DNA from: DASUPK01 sp963815665
GTDB lineage: Bacteria; Actinomycetota; Thermoleophilia; Solirubrobacterales; 70-9
Length of the DNA: 64,000 nucleotides
NCBI GenBank assembly: GCA_963815665.1
Contig: CAWFHN010000013.1
Span: 62,001-126,000, forward strand
Direction of reading: 5' to 3'
Shown in pieces: positions 50,497 to 58,848 of the stretch (position 1 is the first letter of the stretch; each line of letters opens with the position of its first letter). Below the pieces are notes generated by a model that worked only from the letters and a program-made list of their open reading frames with translations, ran no database searches and was not told where the DNA came from. Position numbers and translations under genes: made by a program.

Positions 50497-51900
50497 TCAC
50501 TGACCCACCCGGAAGCGCCCGCGACCGAGCGCGTCGAGCCCCTGGCGCGCGAGGCGCATGTAGTCGCGGAGGTCATCGGCGCGAGGCACCAGCGACGACC
50601 TGGGCGAATGCCCCGGGGCCCTGAGGAAGAGGTACGCCGCGAGCAGCGAGGCCGCCACATACGAGGCACAGGAGACGATCGCCGCGCCCGTTGATCCGTG
50701 GTCCGGGATCACCAGCAGGAAGGCGATGAAGGTGAGCGGGAAGCTCACCAGTCCGACGAAGAGGGCCTCGTTCGCCGCTCCCTCGCCGGTGAACGCCGCC
50801 ACCATCACCCGGCCGACGCCCAGCAGCGCGACCCCGGGCAGCAGGATGAGTCCGAGCGTCAGGGTGCGGCCGAACCCCGGGCCCCAGATCAGCGGCGCCG
50901 CCGCGAGCACGGGGATCACTGCCACCGCGGCGACGGCGGAGACCAGCACCGAGTGCCGGACCGCCGCACCCTGTCTCGACTCGGGGATCACCGGAGCAAG
51001 GCCCGGCTCGGCCGCGGCTGCGACCATCGCGGTCCGCGGCAGAACCACCGACGCAAGCGGCTGAGAGACGATCCAGACCAGGGACGTGATCGAGACCGTC
51101 ACCGCATAGACGCCCGTGCTGGCGGCGCCGTAGTACGCGCTCAGGATGAAGAGGTCGGGGCGCACGTTGATCAGCTGGAAGAGGTCGTTGACCCAGGCTC
51201 GAGCCCCGAACCCCCCCGCCCGCCAGACGCTCTGATCGGGTCCGTGCATCGCGTCCGGGCGCCGAGCGTGCCGCACGGCCCAAGCCGTGGCGATCAGGCC
51301 GGCGAGGACCCAGCCGGCCGCGAACCCGATCACCGCTCCCGTCCTGCCCTCGGCCAGCGCGAGCGCCGGGCAGATCAGCAGCACAGAGATCGGGCCCGAG
51401 ACCGTGAGCAGGGCGTAGACCTCGTACCGCTCGCGCGCGAGCGCTATCGCGGGGACGATCCACCAGGCCAGCGCGAACGGCAGCGCCCCCATCAGCGAGG
51501 CGGCCATCGCGAAATTGAAGTCGCTCAGGGCGCCGCCTCGAAGCAGCTCGTACAGGCCCATGCCGAGCGCGGCCCCCACGACACCCAGGCAGACGGAGGC
51601 GATCAGGGCGCCCCGGGCGGCGCTCCGCGGCGACCAGAGCCCCGCGCCCACCCTGTAGGTGACGCTCGTCCGGAGCCCGCCACCGGCAACGAGGGTGGCG
51701 ATGAAGACGAACTGGGTGGAGAGGGCGATCAGGCCGGCGCCATCCGCACCCTCGATCCTGGAGATCGAGATGCTGTTCAGCCCGAGCGCGGCGAAGGAGC
51801 CGGCCAGGGCCAGCGATGCGAGAAAGGCACTGGAGCCGAACTCGCGGCCCGGTGCGGACGCGGCGCCGAGCTTGCCCTGAGCGCGGTCGGACGCCGGCAT
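50497..51900 (-). CDS. Polysaccharide (O-antigen/lipid-linked oligosaccharide) flippase-like protein
   Basis: The 467-aa protein has about 12 to 14 hydrophobic helices, matching the Wzx/MATE-like family that flips undecaprenyl-linked sugar units. Characteristic stretches are SAFLASLALAGSFAALGLNS at the start and FQLINVRPDLFILSAYYGAA in the middle. ATG 51900 with AAGGTG upstream is chosen; the frame extends upstream to 52014 but that part is Arg/Ser rich and not family-like. It is transcribed opposite to its plus-strand neighbours. Confidence 0.8.
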   Translation of the reverse strand: MPASDRAQGKLGAASAPGREFGSSAFLASLALAGSFAALGLNSISISRIEGADGAGLIALSTQFVFIATLVAGGGLRTSVTYRVGAGLWSPRSAARGALIASVCLGVVGAALGMGLYELLRGGALSDFNFAMAASLMGALPFALAWWIVPAIALARERYEVYALLTVSGPISVLLICPALALAEGRTGAVIGFAAGWVLAGLIATAWAVRHARRPDAMHGPDQSVWRAGGFGARAWVNDLFQLINVRPDLFILSAYYGAASTGVYAVTVSITSLVWIVSQPLASVVLPRTAMVAAAAEPGLAPVIPESRQGAAVRHSVLVSAVAAVAVIPVLAAAPLIWGPGFGRTLTLGLILLPGVALLGVGRVMVAAFTGEGAANEALFVGLVSFPLTFIAFLLVIPDHGSTGAAIVSCASYVAASLLAAYLFLRAPGHSPRSSLVPRADDLRDYMRLARQGLDALGRGRFRVGQ

Positions 51901-52043
51901 CGGCAGCACCTTACCCGGGGACGTACTCCTGACGGTGCCCTTCCTGGGCAACCCGCTTGACATCGGCCCAGCACGATGCTGGACGCCGCGTCGACGGGAT
52001 CCAGCGAGCATCACTGCGCCGGGGAGATCTATGGTCCGCAGCA

Positions 52044-52805
52044 GTGGGTGAGCCGACCATCGAAGTGCTCAAGCGGACGCTGCGGCATCCGGACCCGCCG
52101 CAGCTCTGGTACCAGCTCCAGGAAATCGTCGAATCGAGAACCTACCTGCAGCACGGAATCGAGGTGCGCGAGGGCGACGTCGTCTTCGACGTTGGTGCCA
52201 ATGTCGGCGTCGCCGCGGCGTTCTTCGCACTGGAGTGCGGCGCAGGCGCTGTCCACAGCTTCGAGCCGGTGCGTCCCATATTCGAGCAACTGCGCCAGAA
52301 TGTGAGCCAGTTTCCGGCATGTATCCCGCATCCGTATGGGCTCTCGTCGCGATCGGGTGCGGGCACGATCTCTTACTACCCTCACGAGTGGGCTCTCTCG
52401 GGCCAATATGCGGATCCTGCCGGCGAGTCGGCCAGGCTGCGCACTTCCCTCCTCAATCTCGGTGCTTCTGGCGAGGAGGCTGATGCGCGCATCGAGGGCC
52501 GATTCGTCGTCGAGTCCATGCCCTGCCAATTGCGGTCCCTCTCAGATGTACTCGAGACCGAGTCGATTGAGCGCGTTGACCTGCTGAAGATCGACGTAGA
52601 GAAAGCTGAGCTCGACGTTTTGGCCGGTATTCGGGAGGCGGATTGGCCTGCGATCCGTCAGGTGGTCGCGGAGCTGCATCTCGGGGCGGACTTCAGAACC
52701 CGAACACTCAACCGCCTTGAGGCCAGAGGTTTCCGAGTGACCCTCGCAGAGGACCCAGCGATGCGCGGGACCCCTGTCCGGATGATGTACGCGCTGCGAC
52801 GCTGA
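52044..52805 (+). CDS. FkbM family methyltransferase
   Basis: The 253-aa protein has the SAM-binding motif VFDVGANVGVAAAFFALECG and the FkbM features HSFEPVRPIFEQLRQNV and LLKIDVEKAELDVLAGI. These enzymes O-methylate sugars or polyketides; here a polysaccharide sugar is likely. The start is uncertain: GTG 52044 begins the homology without a good ribosome binding site, while a TTG at 51957 is further upstream in frame. The gene uses more A/T at third positions than its neighbours, which may signal recent transfer. Confidence 0.82.
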   Translation: MGEPTIEVLKRTLRHPDPPQLWYQLQEIVESRTYLQHGIEVREGDVVFDVGANVGVAAAFFALECGAGAVHSFEPVRPIFEQLRQNVSQFPACIPHPYGLSSRSGAGTISYYPHEWALSGQYADPAGESARLRTSLLNLGASGEEADARIEGRFVVESMPCQLRSLSDVLETESIERVDLLKIDVEKAELDVLAGIREADWPAIRQVVAELHLGADFRTRTLNRLEARGFRVTLAEDPAMRGTPVRMMYALRR

Positions 52806-52970
52806 ATGGTCGTGCGTTCGATCTCGCGTATTTTTCGGGCCAGGACGATCTCGCCCGGTCGACGGTTCGCGGCGGCGACAGACCGCGGGCATCGCTGCGT
52901 GACCGGCGCCTGGTCGTAGTCGAGCAACATCAATCCGATCCGGCGCGGCGCGGCGCGGCGCGGGCGGACC

Positions 52971-53909
52971 TTGGCCCGCGCAGCCTTCGTTCGTAAGCGC
53001 GCCTACGATCTCGCCATCGTGCCTCCCGGCGTCAGGATTCCCGAGGTCCATGAAGAGACCGAGCCACCGCTCGGCCAGTTCTGGGAGCCGATCCGGACCG
53101 ACAGGGCGCACCGCCGCCGGCTGCGGAAGGTCGGCGCGGACAAGCGGCGCGCGGCGATCACCATCGTCCACAACGAGCCCGTCTTCCTGCCGATTTGGCT
53201 CGCCTACTATTCGCGCTTCTTCGATCCGGACGACATCTACGTGCTGGACAACGACACCACGGACGGGTCCACCGACGGGGATGGGTTCGTCCGGATACCG
53301 GTCCACCACGACTCGGTCGACCACACCTGGATGGTGGAGGCAGTTCAGGCCCGCCAGCACGAGCTGCTGGAGAACGGATACGACGCCGTCCTGGTCACGG
53401 ACGTTGACGAGATCGTCACCCCGACGCCTGAGTGGGGGACCCTCGGCGACTACCTGGACGAGTTCGCGGAGTGGTGGGTGAACTGCATCGGCTACGAGGT
53501 GCTGCAAATGGTGGACCGCGAGGGGCCGTATGACCCGAGTCGGCCGATCCTCGACCAGCGCGGCTACTGGTTCGCCAACGGCGCGTACAACAAGCCCGCG
53601 CTCGCGACCGGGCCGATGTCCTGGCTCCCCGGCTTCCACCATCGAGCGGACAGGCAGCTCAACTACGATCCCGACCTTCGACTGATCCACCTGCACCGCC
53701 TGGACTTCGAGATCTGCAGGGAGCGTCACCGGATCCGCAGGGACCGGGCCTGGAACGAGACGGACGTCGCGGAGGGCTGGGCCTACTACAACAGGACCGT
53801 CGAGGTGGGCGAGTTCGAGACCTGGTTCTACGAGGACAGCGGCTTCGAGGAGGACGGAGTGCACATCGCGGTCGAGCGAATTCCCGAGAGCTTCAGGGGG
53901 CTCTTTTGA
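52971..53909 (+). CDS. Glycosyltransferase-like protein (family 2-type, PF13704-like)
   Basis: The 312-aa protein has a GT-A-like core: AITIVHNEPVFLPIWLAYYS, DDIYVLDNDTTDGSTDG and the acidic DxD-like VTDVDEIVTP, then WFANGAYNKPALATGP and HLHRLDFEICRERH. The pattern fits the HNE-type GT2 subfamily (PF13704). The start is a TTG at 52971, the only start codon near the beginning of homology; four CGGCG repeats lie just upstream. The 165 bases before it hold no recognisable gene. The methyltransferase gene overlaps its stop as TTGA. Confidence 0.75.
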   Translation: MARAAFVRKRAYDLAIVPPGVRIPEVHEETEPPLGQFWEPIRTDRAHRRRLRKVGADKRRAAITIVHNEPVFLPIWLAYYSRFFDPDDIYVLDNDTTDGSTDGDGFVRIPVHHDSVDHTWMVEAVQARQHELLENGYDAVLVTDVDEIVTPTPEWGTLGDYLDEFAEWWVNCIGYEVLQMVDREGPYDPSRPILDQRGYWFANGAYNKPALATGPMSWLPGFHHRADRQLNYDPDLRLIHLHRLDFEICRERHRIRRDRAWNETDVAEGWAYYNRTVEVGEFETWFYEDSGFEEDGVHIAVERIPESFRGLF

Positions 53910-54577
53910 GCGCCCTCGACTCACGCCGGCACAATCCGATCCGAACGACGGGGGCGCGGCTGCGCGACCTCGGGCGGCGTCTTCGCCGGATCGCCGACCC
54001 CGTCCGGTTCCCGCATACCGACGTGCCGCAGGAGCACTGGCAGCGGATCGTCCTCAACGACGACGTGACGGCTCACCTCAACGCCCTCGGGCCCGAGCGC
54101 CTGAGGGCGGCCGAGGTCAGCGGCGACACCCACGCCGGGCGCGGCTGGAAGCAGTACACGAGCCTGGTGTACCCGGAGTTCGATCTCTGCGAGCCGATCG
54201 CCGAGCCCGGCCGCTTCGACGTGGTGATCTGCGAGCAGGTGCTCGAACACGTCCCCGACCCCTTCCTGGCCGCGTCGAACCTCGGCGAGCTCTGCGTCCC
54301 GGGAGGCCACGTCGTCGTGTCCACCCCGTTCCTGATACGCGTCCATGAGCTGCAGCTGATCCACAACATGCGCGACTACTGGCGATTCACCCCCCTCGGG
54401 CTGCGGACGCTGCTCGAGCGCGGCGGCCTCGAGGTGGACGAGGTGGGTTCGTGGGGCAACCGCGACTGCGTCGTCGGCAACTTCGACAGCTGGCCCGCCT
54501 TTCGCCCGTGGCAGTCGCTGCGCAACGAGCCAGATCTTCCGGTCCAGGTCTGGGCGTTCGCCCGCAGGCCGGCCTGA
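53906..54577 (+). CDS. Class I SAM-dependent methyltransferase
   Basis: The 223-aa protein has FDVVICEQVLEHVPDPFLAA and LCVPGGHVVVSTPFLIRVHE, the post-II motifs of the UbiE-like methyltransferases, and RDYWRFTPLGLRTLLERGGL, common in polysaccharide loci. The N-terminal glycine motif is weak (LRAAEVSGDTHAGRGWKQYT). The TTG start overlaps the previous stop as TTGA, so both genes are translated together. It probably methylates a sugar residue or a carrier-linked glycan. Confidence 0.78.
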   Translation: MSALDSRRHNPIRTTGARLRDLGRRLRRIADPVRFPHTDVPQEHWQRIVLNDDVTAHLNALGPERLRAAEVSGDTHAGRGWKQYTSLVYPEFDLCEPIAEPGRFDVVICEQVLEHVPDPFLAASNLGELCVPGGHVVVSTPFLIRVHELQLIHNMRDYWRFTPLGLRTLLERGGLEVDEVGSWGNRDCVVGNFDSWPAFRPWQSLRNEPDLPVQVWAFARRPA

Positions 54578-54599
54578 CCGACCCTACAATCCACGCTCC

Positions 54600-55946
54600 G
54601 TGCCAACGTCAGCCACCGCCGCGGCACAGGGGCACGAGGGCATCCGGCCGCTCTCGGACCCGGGAAAGGACGACAGGGCTGCCCATGGGGTGCCGATCGT
54701 GCCCGCGTTCGACGGCTACCGGGCGTTCGCGATCATGGCGATCGTCGTCTTCCACGTCGTCCACAGCTCAGGGTTCCTGGACCGAATAGGGAACTCCTCC
54801 CTCGGCGGGCAGCTGATCTGGGGAACCGGCCCGCAGCTGGTCGACGTCCTCTTCATCGTCAGCGGCTTCGTCGTGTTCCTGCCCACGGTCGCCCAGGGCG
54901 GGAGATTCGGGAGCGTTCGCGGCTACTCGATCCGCCGCGGCGCGCGACTGCTCCCGGCGTACTGGGTCTCACTCGGGGTGATGCTGCTCGTGATGGCGAC
55001 CAAGTCCGGCGTCCCGATGCCCGACTTCGGTGACCTGGCGAGCAACTTCAGCGGGCAGCAGACGCTCGTGGCGCTGTTCAGCCCGCAGACGCTGATCGGC
55101 TTCGGGCCCGACAGCCCGATCTGGACGCTGACGCTCGAGATCGGCTTCTACATAGTGCTCCCGTTCATCGCCGCCGCGTACTTCCGGCGGCCTCTCGTCG
55201 GCCTCGCGATCGCGCTCGCGATCGCGCTGGTGTGGCGCGAGGCGTTCGCACATATCGCGGACGTTGCCGGGTGGGTGGGGATCAACATCAGCGATGCGCG
55301 CGCGACGGAGCTGCGGCTCAACTCGGTGATCCAGCTGCCGAGCTGGGCCTTCTCCTTCGCCGCCGGCATGACCGGAGCCTGGACGTACGTGGAGCTGCGC
55401 CGCCGATACCACCGGGTCCGGCTGGAGAGGATGGCCACGCGGGTGCTGGTGGTGGCGGGCATCGGCTTCGCGCTATTCGTCTACCTGGCGGGGCGGCAGG
55501 CCATCGGCAACGAGACCCTCGCCGCACTCCCCAATCTCAAGGTCCGCGAGTCGGCCTTCCTCTCCATCGGCTACACGGCCACCCTGGCGACCGTGATGGT
55601 CGCCCTGGCGCTCGCCTCGCCGCGGCTGCAGCTGCCGTTCGCCTACCCCCTCTCCCGCAAGCTGGGCGACATCAGCTACGGGATCTACCTGATCCAGGCC
55701 CCGATCCTCTTCTTCATCCTGTTCCACCAGGTCCTGGGCAGGGACGGCACCGTCGGAACGCTGGCGGTCTGGGCCGCGATCGTCATCTCGGTCGCTGTGG
55801 TGTATGGCTACCTCTCGGCACGTCTCGTCGAGCAGCCGATCCGGCGCTGGGCGCACCGCTTCGGGCGTCAGGCCCAGAGCGCCTCCGGGGAGCGGCAGGA
55901 CAGCGCCGTGCGGGCCGGGGAAGCACCCGCGGGCTCGCGGTCCTAG
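54600..55946 (+). CDS. Acyltransferase family 3 membrane protein
   Basis: The 448-aa protein has about ten hydrophobic helices and the family opening FDGYRAFAIMAIVVFHVVHS, whose His is the likely catalytic residue, and YSIRRGARLLPAYWVSL. The later LSRKLGDISYGIYLIQAPIL is also typical. Members O-acetylate or succinylate surface polysaccharides at the membrane. GTG 54600 is used as start; homology begins around residue 36. It converges with the ABC exporter permease gene and overlaps it by 4 bases. Confidence 0.85.
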   Translation: MPTSATAAAQGHEGIRPLSDPGKDDRAAHGVPIVPAFDGYRAFAIMAIVVFHVVHSSGFLDRIGNSSLGGQLIWGTGPQLVDVLFIVSGFVVFLPTVAQGGRFGSVRGYSIRRGARLLPAYWVSLGVMLLVMATKSGVPMPDFGDLASNFSGQQTLVALFSPQTLIGFGPDSPIWTLTLEIGFYIVLPFIAAAYFRRPLVGLAIALAIALVWREAFAHIADVAGWVGINISDARATELRLNSVIQLPSWAFSFAAGMTGAWTYVELRRRYHRVRLERMATRVLVVAGIGFALFVYLAGRQAIGNETLAALPNLKVRESAFLSIGYTATLATVMVALALASPRLQLPFAYPLSRKLGDISYGIYLIQAPILFFILFHQVLGRDGTVGTLAVWAAIVISVAVVYGYLSARLVEQPIRRWAHRFGRQAQSASGERQDSAVRAGEAPAGSRS

Positions 55947-56788
55947 AGCTCCTCGGCGATCCGCGGCGCCTCGCGATTGAAGTACCAGGCGCCGAGAGCG
56001 CAGATGGCCGCGAACAGGCCGATCGGCGCCAGCAGATGGGTCCACCCGCCGGCGGCGCTCACCGCGGTGGGGGCGCTGGGATCGATCACCCAGTGGCGTG
56101 CCTGCACGAAGAGCGGGGTGAGCGGGTTGAGCAGGATCACGTCCCGGTAGCTGCTCGGCACCTTCTCGATCGGATAGAGGACCGGCGTCGCGTAGAAGAG
56201 CGCCGTCGCCATCACGGTCCAGATGATCAAGGTGTCGCGAAAGCGCACGTAGAGCGACGAGAGCAACAGCGAGACGGCCGTGGAGTAGACGAACAGCACG
56301 GCCACGATCAGGGGGAAGAACAGCCAGGTCCACATCGGGGTGACGCCGAAGGCGAGGATGAAGATCACGACCACGATCATGTTCATGCCCAGGTTGAAGA
56401 GAGCGGTGAGGACCACCGAGAGCGGTATCACCATGCGGGGGAACTGGGTCTTGCGGACGATGCTCTCCTGCCCCACCACCGATCCGACCGCGCCCTGAGT
56501 CGACTCCGAGAAGAACCCGAAGACCACCACGTTGAAGAGCAGGAGGACCGGGTAATGCGGAACGTCGGAGCCCAGCCGGAAGATCTTCGTGAAGACGAAG
56601 AGCAGCACCGCGAACAGCAGCAGGGGGCGGAGCAGCGACCACAGATAGCCGAGCACGGTGCCGAAGTAGGTGCGCTTGAACTCGGTCACCGAGATCAGGA
56701 GGAGGAGCTCCACGAAGCGCTTCCACCCTCCGCCGATCGCCGACGGGCCCCGCACGTCTCGCAGCTCCACCTGCGCCTCGACGCTCAT
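55943..56788 (-). CDS. Polysaccharide ABC exporter permease (Wzm-like)
   Basis: The 281-aa protein has six hydrophobic helices and the ABC-2 motifs TEFKRTYFGTVLGYLWSLLR and LNLGMNMIVVVIFILAFGV, ending in YFNREAPRIAEEL. With the ATPase next to it, it exports polymerised glycan or teichoic-acid-like polymer across the membrane. ATG 56788 overlaps the ATPase gene stop as ATGA. A large open frame upstream of this start is a shadow of the ATPase gene. Confidence 0.88.
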   Translation of the reverse strand: MSVEAQVELRDVRGPSAIGGGWKRFVELLLLISVTEFKRTYFGTVLGYLWSLLRPLLLFAVLLFVFTKIFRLGSDVPHYPVLLLFNVVVFGFFSESTQGAVGSVVGQESIVRKTQFPRMVIPLSVVLTALFNLGMNMIVVVIFILAFGVTPMWTWLFFPLIVAVLFVYSTAVSLLLSSLYVRFRDTLIIWTVMATALFYATPVLYPIEKVPSSYRDVILLNPLTPLFVQARHWVIDPSAPTAVSAAGGWTHLLAPIGLFAAICALGAWYFNREAPRIAEEL

Positions 56789-58064
56789 TGCCTCGCCTCG
56801 GGGGTGCGCGCGGACTCGAGCTCCACCCCGAGCTCGCCGGGCACCGAGACGATGCCGGGCCCGCCCTCGATGCCGAAGACGACGAACTGAAGCAACTTCA
56901 TGGTCTGGTGAGCCGTCTCCTCCGAGTCGCGCGCGACCGTCGCCCAGCAGACGACCGTGTACCGCCCGGGCCTGAGCGGGTTCTCGACCGTGGCGCTGAT
57001 CCGGGCCTGATGCCCGGCCCGCAGGACCTCGTCCTCGGCATCCTCCGCCAGGCTCCCGCTGAGCCCGAATATCTGCACCCCGTCGGCATTGCTGAACTGC
57101 AGGCCGAACGCCGGCCCGGCCATGTCGACTCGCGCCTCGATGGTGGCGCGCAGCCGGATCGGCTCCCCCACCTCGACGTTCTCGATCCGCTCGCCGCGCT
57201 CGTTCTCGAGCCACGCCTCCGAGACCCGGGCGAGGAGCTCGGGCACGAGCTCCACTTCCTTCTCGCCTCCGATCGAGATCCGGCGCTTGGCGAAGTTCAT
57301 GCGGAGGTACTGCTCGCTGACCTCCTCCGGGTCGCCGATCTCGCGAAGGTCGCCGTTGTCGAGCAGCATCGCGCGATCGCAGAAGCTCTGCACCGAGCTC
57401 ATGTCGTGGGTGACGAGCACGACCGTCCGATTGCTGTCCCTCATCCCCTGGAAGACATCTCGGCACTTCTGCCTGAAGGCCGCATCGCCGACGGCGAGCA
57501 CCTCGTCGATCAGCAGGATGTCGGCCTCGGCCTGGATCATCACCGAGAAGGCGAGCCTGACCAGCATCCCCGAGGAGTAGTTCTTCAGCTTCAGGTCGAC
57601 GAACTCCTCGAGCTCGGCGAAATCGAGCACCGCGGCCAGCCTGCGGCGCGCCTCGCGCTGCGAGAGGCCCATCATCACGCCGTTCAGGGTCACGTTCTCC
57701 CGCGCGGTCAGCTCCATGTTGAAGCCGACGCCGAGCTCGATGAACGGAGCGGGGCGACCCCCATCCTGATCGAGCCGGAGTCCGCCCGGTAGATGCTCGC
57801 CAGGATCTTCAGCAACGTGCTCTTGCCGGAGCCGTTGCGTCCGACGATGCCGAAGAACTCGCCGCGGTGCACGTCGAAGGAGACCTTGCGCAGCGCCTCG
57901 AGCGTGCGGTACTCGGGCCGCGTCAGAGGATGCACCAGCCGCTCCTTGAAGGAGTCGATGCGATGGACGGGGATCCGGAACGCCTTCTCGAGCTCACGCG
58001 CCTCGATCACCACCGGCGCGTCACGAACCCGATCGGCCCCATTCGGTGCTTGCCCGCTGGACAT
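56785..58064 (-). pseudogene. Polysaccharide ABC exporter ATPase (Wzt-like), split by a -1 frameshift
   Basis: The 5' part (58064 to about 57762) encodes the start and Walker A GRNGSGKSTLLKILASIYRA. The 3' part carries the rest in another frame: FIELGVGFNMELTAREN, signature YSSGMLVRLAFSVM, Walker B ILLIDEVLAVGD, H-loop VTHDMSS and a C-terminal carbohydrate-binding domain (about 57290 to 56785). The frames change at a run of five C (57758-57762; five G on the coding strand); one more G would rejoin them exactly. An intact 3' frame can start at an internal ATG but would lack Walker A. The cause may be sequence error, decay or slippage. Confidence 0.85.
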
Positions 58065-58118
58065 CGCAGGCGAGGCTACTGGCTATCGGGAGCGGGTCGG
58101 TTCTACGATTGCCCCCAA

Positions 58119-58844
58119 ATGCCAGGCCGATCCGCACCCGAGCTCGACCTCGACGTGGCCCTGGAGCACAGCTCCGACCCGCCTCTCGAATTCGCCGACG
58201 CCTCCTTCCAGCTGATCGAGGCGCAGTCGGCGTTCACCAGGATCGACGACGGATGGGCCCGCTGGCTGCTCGAGGCTCGCCGTCTGCTGGCCGACGGCGG
58301 CCTCCTCCAGGTCGGGCTCGCCGACCAGTCCGCCTTCGAGCGCCTCACGGGCAGCGAGTGGGACGAGTCGCGCATCGGCATGACGGTGCTCGCCTCCCTG
58401 AACGGATCCGGCGGTAGCGTCGTCTTCCACTCCGAGTGGTGGCTGCGCGCCCATCTGGGCCGCGCCTTCGAGGTCGTCGCGATGGGGGAGCAGGGCGGGC
58501 GCCGGGCGGTGACGCTGCGCGGCAGGGCGGGGCCGATCTCCGCGGCGGATCTCGAGCGCCCGGAGCCGGGCGAGGAACGCGAGCTCGCCGCGGCGAGCGC
58601 CAACGCCGCCTACCTGCGCTCGCAGGTGGATCGCCTGGCCCGGAGCCATCGCGCCGAGCTGGACGAGCAGCGCGAGGACATGAACCGCGAGCTGATGCGC
58701 AGGGCGTTCGCGGAGGCCGACCTCGACTGGGCCAGGCGCGGGCCGCTCGCCACGGTCGTCGCCGCCGAGTACGAGGCCACCACGAGCTGGCGGCTGACGA
58801 AGCCACTGCGGGCCGCCGGCAAGATCCTGCGACGCGCCAAGTAG
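58119..58844 (+). CDS. Methyltransferase-like domain with coiled coil and SWRLTKPLR tail
   Basis: The 241-aa protein has a partial methyltransferase-like pattern: PLEFADASFQLIEAQSAFTR, RRLLADGGLLQVGLADQSAF and VVFHSEWWLRAHLGRAFEVV resemble late motifs, but no N-terminal SAM-binding glycine loop is seen. A helical coiled-coil region follows (about 150-220), then the tail SWRLTKPLRAAGKILRRAK. The same SWRLTKPLR tail occurs in another protein of the locus. ATG 58119 is divergent from the wzt gene. It may be a non-catalytic or accessory protein of the polysaccharide machinery. Confidence 0.6.
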   Translation: MPGRSAPELDLDVALEHSSDPPLEFADASFQLIEAQSAFTRIDDGWARWLLEARRLLADGGLLQVGLADQSAFERLTGSEWDESRIGMTVLASLNGSGGSVVFHSEWWLRAHLGRAFEVVAMGEQGGRRAVTLRGRAGPISAADLERPEPGEERELAAASANAAYLRSQVDRLARSHRAELDEQREDMNRELMRRAFAEADLDWARRGPLATVVAAEYEATTSWRLTKPLRAAGKILRRAK

Positions 58845-58848
58845 GCGG

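Noticed and set aside
52806..52970. Possible short gene between FkbM and the glycosyltransferase
   Set aside because: Frames on both strands are short, interrupted by stops and without homology; treated as remnant or spacer DNA.
55232..56890. 552-codon plus-strand frame across the acyltransferase end and the Wzm gene
   Set aside because: It overlaps certain genes on both strands and its translation is a low-complexity Arg/Gly/Asp/His mixture.
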